Shown: piece after piece, positions 15,014-23,275 of the stretch | How the letters are laid out: each line of letters starts with the position of its first letter | How positions within the stretch are numbered: position 1 is the first letter of the stretch | Assembly (NCBI RefSeq): GCF_001953175.1 | Contig: NZ_CP018258.1 | Coordinates: 124,001 to 188,000, forward strand | Direction: 5' to 3' | From: Dehalogenimonas formicexedens | GTDB taxonomy: Bacteria; Chloroflexota; Dehalococcoidia; Dehalococcoidales; Dehalococcoidaceae | DNA: 64,000 bases | The notes under the pieces: model-generated | The model's input: only the letters and a program-made list of their open reading frames with translations | What the model was told of the DNA's origin: nothing | The model's database searches: none | Position numbers and translations under genes: made by a program

Positions 15014-15042
15014 AAACTAGCTTTTAGTTGGAATTTTGTCAA
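15014..15042 (-). promoter_or_regulatory. Candidate promoter, minus strand
   Basis: TTGACA (15042-15037), a 17-nt spacer and TAGTTT (15019-15014) lie upstream of the 14364-14942 gene. Transcription would start about 15007. Confidence 0.5.
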
Positions 15043-15273
15043 TATCAGTTTAACATAAAATAGGTATTATGAGGAGACTCTAACTCAGCCGATTGGGATT
15101 GGGGAAACAACGTAATTCGAAGTGTAAACAATCGTTATCCCTTCTCATGGTTCCATTCGATAAACTCAGGGCAGGTTCAAGCTTCCCGACTGGTGTCGGG
15201 ACAAGCACCACGAACGGAACAAACGGAACCCAATTAGCCCCGATACCATCGTTTACGGTATTATGTTTACGTA

Positions 15274-16401
15274 ATGATGAATCCCATTCGCCTGGGTGTG
15301 CTCGGTTCTACCGGCAGCATCGGTCAACAAACGCTGGACGTAGCTCGGCGGCATCCGGATAAAATCTCGGTCATCGCACTGGCAGCAGGCGAAAACGTTG
15401 GTCTGCTGCAAAAACAGAAAGCAGAATTCAATCCCCGTTTTGTTTCCTGTTCCAGCAAAAATCTTGTCTGCGGAAATTCGGTGTGCCTGCCGCTGGAAGA
15501 AATGGCTATCCACCCGGATGTAGATATCGTGGTAGTGGCGGTGCCGGGAGGGGCGGGGCTCAAGCCGGCGCTGGCGGCGGCAAGGGCGGGGAAGATAATC
15601 GCCCTGGCTAATAAAGAATGCCTGGTTGCCGCCGGTGAGATGCTGCTCGATGAAGCGGTTAACAACGGCGCGGGCATCCGCCCGGTGGATTCGGAGCACT
15701 CCGCGATATGGCAATGCCTGGTGGGTGAAACCACCAAACCCGAGAAGCTGATTCTCACCGCCAGCGGCGGGCCTTTCCGGGATTTTTCCCTGGAACGGAT
15801 CGAATCGGTGACACCAGGACAAGCCCTGGCTCACCCCTCGTGGAAGATGGGCAAGAAGGTAACCATCGATTCGGCCACGCTGATGAACAAAGGTCTGGAG
15901 GTCATCGAAGCCCACCGGCTTTACGGCATCCCCTACGAGCGAATCGAGGTGGTAATTCATCCGCAATCGATTGTTCATTCGATGGTTGAATTCGCCGACG
16001 GGGCGGTCAAAGCCCAACTCTCCCCGCCGGACATGCGCCTGCCGATTCAATATGCATTATCCTATCCCGAGCGATGGAGCAATACCGACCTGCCAAGAGC
16101 GGACTGGCCGAAAATCGGCAGGCTGGACTTCTCGGCGCCGGACCTCAGTCGATTCCCTTGTCTGAAATTGGCGATAGAAGCCGGGAAAAGAGGCAGCACG
16201 TTCCCGGCCGTTCTTGCGGCGGCGGACGAAGAAGCGGTCAACCTGTTCCTGGATAACAGGATAAAATTTGGCGACATCGCCCGGCTGGTGGGAAAAACTC
16301 TCGAAGAACATAACCCTGAAGGTTCAACATCGTTAGAAAGTATAGCCGCCGCGGAAACGTGGGCTAGGCGGCGAGTATCTGAATTGGCGAGGAGTCTTTA
16401 G
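15274..16401 (+). CDS. dxr: 1-deoxy-D-xylulose-5-phosphate reductoisomerase
   Basis: This 375-residue protein catalyses the second, committed step of the MEP pathway, converting DXP to MEP with NADPH and a divalent metal. It has GSTGSIG (residues 11-17) for NADPH, the metal-site region VDSEHSAIWQCL and SGGPF, the HPSWKMGKKVTIDSATLMNKGLE region (shown in part), and VIHPQS. Length is normal. It is the first gene of a dxr-rseP-ispG unit: its stop touches the next start. The product feeds isoprenoids, and so the prenyl donor for the UbiA enzyme and carrier lipids. Confidence 0.97.
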   Translation: MMNPIRLGVLGSTGSIGQQTLDVARRHPDKISVIALAAGENVGLLQKQKAEFNPRFVSCSSKNLVCGNSVCLPLEEMAIHPDVDIVVVAVPGGAGLKPALAAARAGKIIALANKECLVAAGEMLLDEAVNNGAGIRPVDSEHSAIWQCLVGETTKPEKLILTASGGPFRDFSLERIESVTPGQALAHPSWKMGKKVTIDSATLMNKGLEVIEAHRLYGIPYERIEVVIHPQSIVHSMVEFADGAVKAQLSPPDMRLPIQYALSYPERWSNTDLPRADWPKIGRLDFSAPDLSRFPCLKLAIEAGKRGSTFPAVLAAADEEAVNLFLDNRIKFGDIARLVGKTLEEHNPEGSTSLESIAAAETWARRRVSELARSL

Positions 16402-17463
16402 TTGTCCAGCATTCTGAGTTTTTTATTCACGGCAGCGGCGTTCGCGTTGGTACTGGCGATCGTCACGCTGTCTCATGAGGCAGGCCATTTTTTCAGCGCC
16501 CGGATTTTTGGGGTTAAAGTCAACGAGTTCGGGTTGGGCTACCCACCCCGGCTATTCGCCAAAAAAGGCAAGAGCGGCACCGAGTATTCGATAAACTTAT
16601 TGCCACTCGGCGGCTTTGTGAAGTTAGCCGGTGAAGAAGACCCGACGGCGCCCGGTGCCCTGGCATCGAAAAGCCACGCAAAAAGAGTCACCGTCCTCGC
16701 CGCCGGGGCGATCGTTAACGCGCTGCTGCCGATCGTCCTGTTCACCGTGGCTTTCCTCCTTCCTCACCAGATCGCTACAGGCAAAATCGAGGTACTGGGG
16801 GTGGCTGCCGGATCGCCGGCCGAAGCCGCCGGTGTCGAGGTCGGGGACATCATTTTGAGCTTCAACGGGCGGCAACTGACAAATAATGCCGAATTGGGAA
16901 GAGACATCTTTTTGGACCTTGGCGAAACCGTTCCGATGGAGATACAAAAAGCCGATGGTACGGTAGTTACAGTCTCGGTGACGCCGCGCTGGAGCCCGCC
17001 GGCCGGGCAGGGGGCGGTGGGGATCGAAACCCAAACGACCGATGTGGTAGTCACTAAAGTTCACGATGGCTTTTTCACCGCGATATCATCCGGCTTCCGG
17101 GAAACGGGTGAGACCATGGTCTTGTTCAAGAACAGCATCCTATCCCTGGTCTTCGGCGCTCCGGCGCAGTTCGCCGGCCCGGTCGGTATCGCCCAGATGA
17201 CCGGCGAGGTGGCGAGGGCGGGATTCGGACCGCTGCTGGAATTTACCGCTTTCCTGTCGCTCAACCTGGCAATATTGAACATCCTGCCGATTCCGGCGCT
17301 GGACGGCGGACGCATCGCGTTTGTGGTGGTGGAGTGGGCGAGGAGGGGCAAGAGAATCGACCCGCAGACAGAAGGGAAAATACATTTCATTGGGTTCGTG
17401 CTGCTGATAGGACTGATTTTACTGGTGACTTTTCAGGACATTGTGAGGATTGTTGGGGGATAA
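16402..17463 (+). CDS. rseP: Site-2 protease family RIP metalloprotease
   Basis: The 353-residue membrane protein starts with TTG 16402, directly after dxr. Zinc site H25-E-A-G-H29 lies in the first TM segment, and the second motif LPIPALDGGR supplies the third ligand in the C-terminal part. A PDZ domain (GSPAEAAGVEVGDIILSFNG) lies between. The family performs regulated intramembrane proteolysis of anti-sigma factors and clears signal-peptide remnants; the substrate here is unknown. Length and layout are typical. Confidence 0.95.
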   Translation: MSSILSFLFTAAAFALVLAIVTLSHEAGHFFSARIFGVKVNEFGLGYPPRLFAKKGKSGTEYSINLLPLGGFVKLAGEEDPTAPGALASKSHAKRVTVLAAGAIVNALLPIVLFTVAFLLPHQIATGKIEVLGVAAGSPAEAAGVEVGDIILSFNGRQLTNNAELGRDIFLDLGETVPMEIQKADGTVVTVSVTPRWSPPAGQGAVGIETQTTDVVVTKVHDGFFTAISSGFRETGETMVLFKNSILSLVFGAPAQFAGPVGIAQMTGEVARAGFGPLLEFTAFLSLNLAILNILPIPALDGGRIAFVVVEWARRGKRIDPQTEGKIHFIGFVLLIGLILLVTFQDIVRIVGG

Positions 17464-17525
17464 ATTCGAAGCACGAATATCGAAATCCGAAACAAATCCG
17501 AATGATAAAATCCCAAATTCAAAAT
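17464..17525 (+). repeat. Dispersed cgaagcacgaatatcgaaatccgaaac-type repeat
   Basis: The rseP-ispG gap is filled by the permuted words aagcacgaat, atcgaaatcc and gaaacaaat. The same words occur at 22506-22546 and, inverted, at 22602-22625. The element supplies the sequence just before the ispG start codon. Confidence 0.75.
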
Positions 17526-18566
17526 ATGCGACGGAAAACAAGAGCCATCAACATCGGCGGGGTGTTGGTAGGGGGTGGTGCGCCCATAACAGTGCAGTCG
17601 ATGACAAAGACGGACACCAGGGATGTCCCATCGACGGTGGCACAGATCAAAGAACTTGCCGGGGCTGGCTGCGAAATAATCCGGTGCGGCGTACCCGACG
17701 CGCAGGCCGCCGAGGCACTGAGGGACATCAAAAAGCAGAGTCCGATTCCGGTTATCGCCGACATTCATTTTGACTACCGGCTCGCTTTGGCAGCCATAGC
17801 CGCAGGGGTGGATGGGCTGAGGATCAATCCGGGAAATATTGGCGAGGCGGACCGGGTCAAGCAGGTCGTTGAAGCGGCTAAAGAACGACAGGTCCCGATA
17901 CGCATCGGGGTAAATGGCGGGTCTTTACCCGCCGAATTTGAGCCGGAAAAACCGCTTCACCAGAGGATGGTCGATTCGGCCATGGGACAGGTGAGGCTGC
18001 TCGAAAGCCTCGATTTCAATTTGATCAAAATTTCTCTGAAGGCCTTCGACGTGCCCGAAACCCTCGCGGCTTACCGCATGATATCCAAAATGGTCGACTA
18101 TCCCCTGCACCTGGGAATAACGGAGGCGGGGACACCGAAGACCGGTATAATACGATCGGCGGTGGGGATAGGGGCGTTACTCGCCGAAGGCATCGGCGAT
18201 ACGATCAGGGTATCGCTTACAGCTGACCCGAGGGAAGAAGTCGCGGCCGGTTACGAGATACTCAAAAGCCTCGATCTCAGGAAGAGAGGACCGACCGTGG
18301 TGAGTTGCCCTTCATGCTCACGTACAGAGGCCGACGTTGTAGGCCTGGCGGAGATGATTTCCGACCTGCTGCTGTCCATCGACAAACCGATCAAGGTGGC
18401 GGTGATGGGTTGCGCCGTGAACGGCCCGGGGGAGGCTAAAGACGCCGATGTCGGCATTGCTTGCGGAAAAGGGCAGGGCATCCTCTTCCGGAGGGGTGAA
18501 AAGGTCCGGGTGGTTGCTGAGGCGGGATATTTCGAGGCGCTTTCAAAAGAGATTGAAAACTTCTAA
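17526..18566 (+). CDS. ispG: 4-hydroxy-3-methylbut-2-en-1-yl diphosphate synthase
   Basis: Start ATG 17526 gives 346 residues and matches the normal IspG N terminus (RAINIGGVLVGGGAPITVQSM in part). The upstream open frame is repeat sequence. IspG converts MEcPP to HMBPP using a [4Fe-4S] cluster. The cluster ligands are C261, C264 (CPSC) and C296, with E303, in the GCAVNGPGE context, all present. No SD is visible before the ATG because the dispersed repeat abuts it. This may lower initiation or mean translation is coupled to rseP. Confidence 0.95.
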   Translation: MRRKTRAINIGGVLVGGGAPITVQSMTKTDTRDVPSTVAQIKELAGAGCEIIRCGVPDAQAAEALRDIKKQSPIPVIADIHFDYRLALAAIAAGVDGLRINPGNIGEADRVKQVVEAAKERQVPIRIGVNGGSLPAEFEPEKPLHQRMVDSAMGQVRLLESLDFNLIKISLKAFDVPETLAAYRMISKMVDYPLHLGITEAGTPKTGIIRSAVGIGALLAEGIGDTIRVSLTADPREEVAAGYEILKSLDLRKRGPTVVSCPSCSRTEADVVGLAEMISDLLLSIDKPIKVAVMGCAVNGPGEAKDADVGIACGKGQGILFRRGEKVRVVAEAGYFEALSKEIENF

Positions 18567-18666
18567 AATGTAGCGCGGTCAGCAGGAACGGCATCGGGAA
18601 ACGTTCTTCGAAGATAGCCACGGCCCTTCTGGAGGGCCTCAGCAACAGATGTAGCGAGGTGTAAAG

Positions 18667-19245
18667 GTGGATAGCGCATTCTGGCAGGCGGCCACGGCGA
18701 TCTCGGTCGTCGTTCTGACTATCGGATTTATTATCGGCATAGTCAAATACCTCCAGTTCCGCCGCCGCGACGACGCCAAACTGGCTATCGACCTGTTCCG
18801 GGATTTCCGAAGCGACGAATTCAAAGCGGTCATACGCAGCATCTACTCGGTCAAGCCGGACCAGTGGGCGACGCTGGCCGATTATCAACGGGTGCGGTTC
18901 GATCACCTGGTGGACTGGCTGAACCTGCTCGGCGCGGTTACCCGCAACAGGGAGATCAACCAGCAACTGGCTATCGAAACACTGGGCGGCCCGACAGCTA
19001 TTCGCTGCTGGTACAAGCTCCTGCCGTACCTGCGGCAGGAAACCGAACGCCGGGGCTTTTTTTGCGATTCTTTCGAGGATTTCACCCGAAGGTCAGTAAC
19101 TCATTTTCAGGAGCGAGGCGTACCCATCTGGTTCAACTGGGGCAGCGAACGGGTCGAGCTAGTTAAGTTGCTGCAGAAGCCAGAATTCAAGCCGAGAACC
19201 ATGGAAGAGATCCGCCAGGGCGTGAAGGCCAGCGGGACAAACTGA
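18667..19245 (+). CDS. Hypothetical membrane-anchored protein, 192 aa
   Basis: GTG 18667, preceded by GGTGTAAAG, gives a protein with an N-terminal TM helix (about 10-28) and a soluble helical remainder. Features include FRRRDDAKLAIDLFRDFRSDEFK and the Trp/Arg-rich DFTRRSVTHFQERGVPIWF. It resembles the loosely defined DUF4760-type single-TM proteins, which have no known function. It is 100 nt after ispG on the same strand. Confidence 0.65.
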   Translation: MDSAFWQAATAISVVVLTIGFIIGIVKYLQFRRRDDAKLAIDLFRDFRSDEFKAVIRSIYSVKPDQWATLADYQRVRFDHLVDWLNLLGAVTRNREINQQLAIETLGGPTAIRCWYKLLPYLRQETERRGFFCDSFEDFTRRSVTHFQERGVPIWFNWGSERVELVKLLQKPEFKPRTMEEIRQGVKASGTN

Positions 19246-19250
19246 AACAT

Positions 19251-19281
19251 TTGGCATTCGATACACCGGTTGTGTTATAAT
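19251..19281 (+). promoter_or_regulatory. Extended -10 promoter
   Basis: TGTTATAAT (19273-19281) is a perfect extended -10, with TTGGCA (19251-19256) 19 nt upstream of the hexamer. It drives the 45-aa gene at 19315. Confidence 0.75.
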
Positions 19282-19314
19282 CCTAGGTCAGTTTTCAAAT
19301 TGGAGTAAAAAGAT

Positions 19315-19452
19315 ATGGCTAAGAAAGTACTCGCCGCCGATAGAAAGCCCGTTGCGCTGAAGGAATTTGCCGAAGGCGTCAACAAGAAGGACGAGGTCTC
19401 CGGTCTCAAGATCAAGTTCGCCTTCTGCAACCGCAAACGCCGCGGCGGCTAA
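19315..19452 (+). CDS. 45-residue basic protein, own promoter and terminator
   Basis: ATG 19315 is preceded by GGAG (8 nt spacing). The product starts MAKKVLAADRKPVALKEF and ends FAFCNRKRRGG; it is strongly basic with a single Cys. It is a monocistronic unit: extended -10 promoter about 34 nt upstream and a strong terminator 22 nt downstream. Those signals and the clean SD argue for a real gene. I do not recognise the family; the basic tail suggests binding to RNA, DNA or the ribosome (inference). Confidence 0.75.
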   Translation: MAKKVLAADRKPVALKEFAEGVNKKDEVSGLKIKFAFCNRKRRGG

Positions 19453-19473
19453 AACACTCGTTTCGGTCAAAAG

Positions 19474-19500
19474 AAGCCCCGATGGAATCGGGGCTTTCCT
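19474..19500 (+). terminator. Intrinsic terminator
   Basis: aagccccga (19474-19482) pairs with tcggggctt (19488-19496) around a 5-nt loop, followed by ttcctgtttt. It ends the small 45-aa gene. Confidence 0.85.
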
Positions 19501-19545
19501 GTTTTAAGAAGGATCTATTCCAATATAATACTTGGATCTATGGCC

Positions 19546-19579
19546 GACACCGAGATTCTTCGCTTCGCTCAGAATGACA
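19546..19579. repeat. Dispersed 34-bp repeat, copy 2
   Basis: It matches 6829-6862 in the same orientation apart from about two central bases, and lies between a terminator and the stop of the radical SAM gene. Confidence 0.8.
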
Positions 19580-19592
19580 ATCGTAGAGCGTG

Positions 19593-20582
19593 TTAGCCCC
19601 GTTCGAATGGATGGCCATCTGCGGTGAAGTCCGGAAGGTAAAACTCCTGGGAGCCCGCTTCCTGCATCCAGCCGTTCTCCATGCCCAGGACATCCAGGAT
19701 ATTGACGACGCGGCGGTGCTCGGCGGCGTTGATGCTGCGGGCCAGGGGCGGCATGCCCAGGGCTTTGTGGCGGGGGATGTATTGGGACATGATGCTCACC
19801 GTCACCTGCGGTGAGAGTTCGCGGGCGATCCATTTCAGGGATTCCTCGGAGCCGGCCAGGTCGTTGGGCAGGATCAGGTGGCGGATAATCAGACCCTTGA
19901 GGGCGATGCCGTCCTCGCCGACCTGCAGATCGCCCACCTGGCGGTACATCTCTTTGATCGCCGAGCGCGCGGTTGGAACATAGTGGGCGACGTCCGAAAG
20001 CTGCATGGCGATAGTGTTGGACGAATATTTCAGATCCGGCAGGTAGATATCAATCACGCCGTCGAGTTCCTGAAGCGTCGAAAGTTCTTCGTAGGCGTTG
20101 GTGTTGTAAACGATAGGCAACCTGAAGCCGTGGGGAATCGCCTCGAGGAGCGCTCTCATTATCTGGGGTACGTACTGGGTGGGAGAGACCAGGTTCAGGT
20201 TGTGGCAGCGCAGGTCGTTCTGGACGTGAAGCATACGGTTGGCAAGCCTGGAAGGGGTTACCTCATGGTGGCGCTGACCCGCCGGGTCTTGGGAGATCTG
20301 GTAATTCTGGCAATAGACGCAGCGGAGGTTGCAATTGCCGAAAAAGACGGCGCCCGAGCCTTTGGTCCCGGACAGGGCCGGTTCTTCGCCACGGTGGGCG
20401 CATACCGAAGAGACGGCTACCAGTTTGCCCGCGTTGCACAACCCGATCTCGCCTTCGAGACGGTTGGCGCCGCAGCGCCGCGGGCAGACGTCGCAATTTC
20501 CAAGGCGTTCCTCGAGCGCCAGGACGCGGCGCTGAAGTTCGCCGGATTCATAGAGTTCAACGTATCGGGGAAGATCAACCAA
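19593..20582 (-). CDS. PflX-type radical SAM protein
   Basis: The 329-residue protein has the radical SAM cluster motif C84-N-L-R-C88-V-Y-C91. An N-terminal Cys set C30, C33, C37 and C49 suggests a second metal site. The sequence around GEEPALSGTKGSGAVFF is typical of the uncharacterised PflX group (COG1313), relatives of pyruvate formate-lyase activating enzymes. Reaction and partner are unknown; no formate lyase is nearby. The start is TTG 20582, with GAGGTG 7 nt upstream. It is the distal gene in the minus-strand run after gltX and a small gene. Confidence 0.85.
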   Translation of the reverse strand: MVDLPRYVELYESGELQRRVLALEERLGNCDVCPRRCGANRLEGEIGLCNAGKLVAVSSVCAHRGEEPALSGTKGSGAVFFGNCNLRCVYCQNYQISQDPAGQRHHEVTPSRLANRMLHVQNDLRCHNLNLVSPTQYVPQIMRALLEAIPHGFRLPIVYNTNAYEELSTLQELDGVIDIYLPDLKYSSNTIAMQLSDVAHYVPTARSAIKEMYRQVGDLQVGEDGIALKGLIIRHLILPNDLAGSEESLKWIARELSPQVTVSIMSQYIPRHKALGMPPLARSINAAEHRRVVNILDVLGMENGWMQEAGSQEFYLPDFTADGHPFERG

Positions 20583-20692
20583 GTTTACACCTCACCAGTG
20601 GACAGGTCGACTCCCGATTCCGATTAAAAGACGAAGAGCCGTGTCCGCCGCCACCCAACGGATATTTTTATGATCAGAGAGCCGCCGACAAT

Positions 20693-20959
20693 TTAAGAGG
20701 CCAGTTTTCCCTGTCCCTTTAGCGCCTGCTCAACGCTGCGGCGCACCTGGACGCAATCCGCCTCGGTTTTGAGCGCAAGCAGCTTGATGAGACCCGGCCA
20801 GACCTCTTCTTCGGTATCCCGGCTGACGGACTCAACCGAACCCTTTTTCACATCCGCCTTGCGGAACATGACCTTGTTATCGATGGAATCCCAGTAGGGT
20901 ATGATGCCGTATTTGACCAGCCAGTTCAGGGCGTCCTGGCGGGTGAGAGCGCTGGGCAT
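20693..20959 (-). CDS. Hypothetical protein, 88 aa
   Basis: ATG 20959 has AGGAGG at good spacing. The soluble protein begins MPSALTRQDALNWLVKYG and includes RKADVKKGSVESVSRDTEEEVW and a C-terminal charged helix. The N-terminal part resembles a small helix-turn-helix or MerR-like segment (RQDALNWLVKYGIIPYWDSIDNKVMF in part), but no domain can be assigned. It lies between gltX and the radical SAM gene on the same strand. Confidence 0.65.
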   Translation of the reverse strand: MPSALTRQDALNWLVKYGIIPYWDSIDNKVMFRKADVKKGSVESVSRDTEEEVWPGLIKLLALKTEADCVQVRRSVEQALKGQGKLAS

Positions 20960-21024
20960 ATCCGGACCTCCTGTTGCAGGTTGCCTAATATTTAAGCCGA
21001 TTAAATGCGCCGATGCAACAAAAA

Positions 21025-22488
21025 TTATTCCGCCAGTTCACGGGTTTTGCGGATGGCTTCACGGATACGCGCCAGAGCCCGATCCTTCCCAAGCACCGCC
21101 ATGGTCTGAAACAGCGGCGGCGACACGCTCTGGCCGGTGACGGCCACCCGGATACAGCCAAAGAGTTGTCCGGGCTTGAGGCCAAGCTCGGCGGCAAGGG
21201 GCCGCAGGTCATTTTCCATGGCTTCGATGCCGAAGCCTTCGAGTTTTTCGAGGCGATCGAGCGTGGCTTGAAGCGCCTGCCGGGTGAGGGCGGTATTCAT
21301 ACCCTTGCCCACCAGATCTGCCGCATGGTATTCGAGGTTCTGGTAAAAGAAGAAACGGGTCAGTTCCGGCTGATCGCGGAGTTCGCCCAGTTTTTTGACC
21401 CTCTCCTGGATCAAAGCCAGCGCACTCTTAACATAATCACGGTCGTAGGCCGCGGCTTCGGGAACGCCGGCTTCGAGGAACGGCCGGGCGCGGTCGGTGA
21501 ACTCGTCGAGCGATAACGCCCGGATATAGGAGCCGTTCATCCAATCCAGCTTCTCGATGTTGAAAATGGCGGCGGTCTTACTGATGCGATCGAGAGAGAA
21601 GTTCTCGATGACCTTTTTAACGTCCATGATCTCGGTAGTGGCGTCCAGAGACCAGCCGAGGAGCGCCAGGAAGTTGACCATCGTTTCCGGCAGATAGCCC
21701 TGGTTCTTGTAGTCGATGATGGACACGGCGCCGTGCCTCTTGGAAAGCTTCGACCGGTCAGGCCCCAGGATCATCGGGAGGTGGGCGAACACCGGAGGTT
21801 CATAACCCATGGCCTTGTACAACTGGACGTGTTTCGGCGTGCTGGACAGCCATTCCTCGGCGCGCATGACGTGAGTGATGGCCATATCGTGATCGTCGAC
21901 GATGTTGGCCAGGTGGTAGGTAGGGAAGCCGTCGCTCTTCAGAAGGACGAAATCATCGAGTAGCGCATTTTCGAAGGCCACCTCGCCACGGATGAGATCA
22001 TTGAAATAGGTCCGCCCTTCGAGGGGCATTTTGAACCTGACGACCGGGGTGACGCCCTCAGGACCGGGCTCACATTTGTCGCGGCAGTGCCGGTCGTACC
22101 CGGTCGGGATTTTGGCGGCTTCCTGGGCGGCCCGCATCTGGTCCAGCCGCGCCGATGAGCAGTAGCAGCGGTAGGCATGGCCGCCTGCGATCAACTTTTC
22201 GGCGGCCGCCCGATACCGGTCGAGTCGTTGAGACTGAAAGTACGGTCCGAAGGCGCCGTTTTTCTCCGGTCCTTCGTCCCAATCCATGCCCAACCAGCGT
22301 AAGCCGTCGAGGATGGCTTCTACGGCGCCCTCGACATAGCGGGCCTGGTCGGTGTCCTCGATGCGGACGATGAAGCTGCCGCCCTGGTTCCGGGCGAACA
22401 GCCAGTTGAATAATGCGGTGCGGATGTTGCCGACGTGGGGGTAGCCGGTGGGGGAGGGGGCGTATCTTACTCTAACTTTATCTGTCAT
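21025..22488 (-). CDS. gltX: Glutamyl-tRNA synthetase
   Basis: ATG 22488 is chosen because GAGGATAAA precedes it; this gives 487 residues. The class I signature appears as PSPTGYPHVGN (HIGH variant HVGN) near residues 11-21, with the KMSKS-like KLSKRHG in the second half. The enzyme charges tRNA-Glu and, if non-discriminating, tRNA-Gln via GatCAB; which one cannot be read here. A Cys-rich insertion region (YRCYCSSARLDQ and HCRDKC) near residues 105-140 could bind zinc. Confidence 0.97.
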   Translation of the reverse strand: MTDKVRVRYAPSPTGYPHVGNIRTALFNWLFARNQGGSFIVRIEDTDQARYVEGAVEAILDGLRWLGMDWDEGPEKNGAFGPYFQSQRLDRYRAAAEKLIAGGHAYRCYCSSARLDQMRAAQEAAKIPTGYDRHCRDKCEPGPEGVTPVVRFKMPLEGRTYFNDLIRGEVAFENALLDDFVLLKSDGFPTYHLANIVDDHDMAITHVMRAEEWLSSTPKHVQLYKAMGYEPPVFAHLPMILGPDRSKLSKRHGAVSIIDYKNQGYLPETMVNFLALLGWSLDATTEIMDVKKVIENFSLDRISKTAAIFNIEKLDWMNGSYIRALSLDEFTDRARPFLEAGVPEAAAYDRDYVKSALALIQERVKKLGELRDQPELTRFFFYQNLEYHAADLVGKGMNTALTRQALQATLDRLEKLEGFGIEAMENDLRPLAAELGLKPGQLFGCIRVAVTGQSVSPPLFQTMAVLGKDRALARIREAIRKTRELAE

Positions 22489-22505
22489 TTTATCCTCGAT
22501 CAAAA

Positions 22506-22625
22506 ATCCGAAGCACGAATTTCGAAATCCGAAACAAATTCAAATAAACAAAAACCCTAGATGACCAATTTATTTTAACGTGTACTCCGATCGCTGAACT
22601 CGATTTCGTGCTTCGATATTCGAAT
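22506..22625. repeat. Dispersed repeat, inverted pair
   Basis: The words ccgaagcacgaatttcgaaatccgaaac (22506-22540, in part) and their inverted relative gatttcgtgcttcgatattcgaat (22602-22625) flank a short spacer upstream of gltX. They belong to the family found at 17464-17525. Confidence 0.7.
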
Positions 22626-22637
22626 CTCAAATTTATT

Positions 22638-23153
22638 TTATGCGGCGGCGGTGGGGGGCGTGGCGGCATGGGCTTCCGGGACGGCCGGAATTTTTACCAC
22701 GTAAGTCTCGGCCAGCTTGTCGTGCCAGCCTTGCTTGTGGCTGTCCAGGGCGATCCAGATAAAGCCGAGAAACAGGGGTATGAATGAAATGAGATAACCG
22801 AGATAGCGGATGACCGCCCGACCGATGTCGACTTGGCTGCCGTCGGTTTGGATGACCTTGATCCCAGCCACCATCATCCCCAGGCTCTGGCCGCGCCAGA
22901 CCCAGAAACCCACGAAGTAGATGCCCGAAACCAGGATCGATACGATATTGGACAATGCTCTGAACTGGCCTACCCAATAGTTGGAATCAAAATTGGTGGT
23001 GAAAGATACGATCTTACCGAAGTCAGGCCAGAGAAGAGGTTCAAGAACCGAAAAAATGGCTCCCAGGACGATAAAATCGATTATCCAAGCCCCGAATCGC
23101 CTCCAGAAGCCGGCGAACTCCAGGGCGATGGCGCCTTTAGATGTCTCTGGCAT
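22638..23153 (-). CDS. RDD family membrane protein
   Basis: From ATG 23153 (GAAGG 5 nt upstream) there are 171 residues; a GTG at 23177 would add 8. The start FWRRFGAWIIDFIVLG contains the R, D, D-type pattern that names the family. The hydrophobic segments at about 18-40, 60-85 and 110-135 and the WRGQSLGMMVAGIKVI loop are typical. RDD proteins are membrane proteins of mixed or unknown function, some of them ion transporters. Confidence 0.85.
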   Translation of the reverse strand: MPETSKGAIALEFAGFWRRFGAWIIDFIVLGAIFSVLEPLLWPDFGKIVSFTTNFDSNYWVGQFRALSNIVSILVSGIYFVGFWVWRGQSLGMMVAGIKVIQTDGSQVDIGRAVIRYLGYLISFIPLFLGFIWIALDSHKQGWHDKLAETYVVKIPAVPEAHAATPPTAAA

Positions 23154-23263
23154 TGGGCCTTCGCTCCTCAGGGACACTGATCAATCGGCGCACATTATAC
23201 ATCGGCGGTAAATCGATAGCTATACGAGGGCCTGGCAGCTTTAACCCGCCGAGGCGCGCGTGT

Positions 23264-23269
23264 TATAAT
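23264..23269 (+). promoter_or_regulatory. Extended -10 six nucleotides before an ATG (leaderless)
   Basis: TGTTATAAT at 23261-23269 ends 6 nt before ATG 23276. Transcription would begin at or within 1-2 nt of the start codon, and there is no SD. The -35 is weak (TTAACC at 23241-23246). Confidence 0.7.
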
Positions 23270-23275
23270 CGCGGC

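Noticed and set aside
17334-17525. Extended N terminus of IspG
   Set aside because: The extra codons are rseP-overlapping and dispersed-repeat sequence; homologous IspG starts fit ATG 17526.
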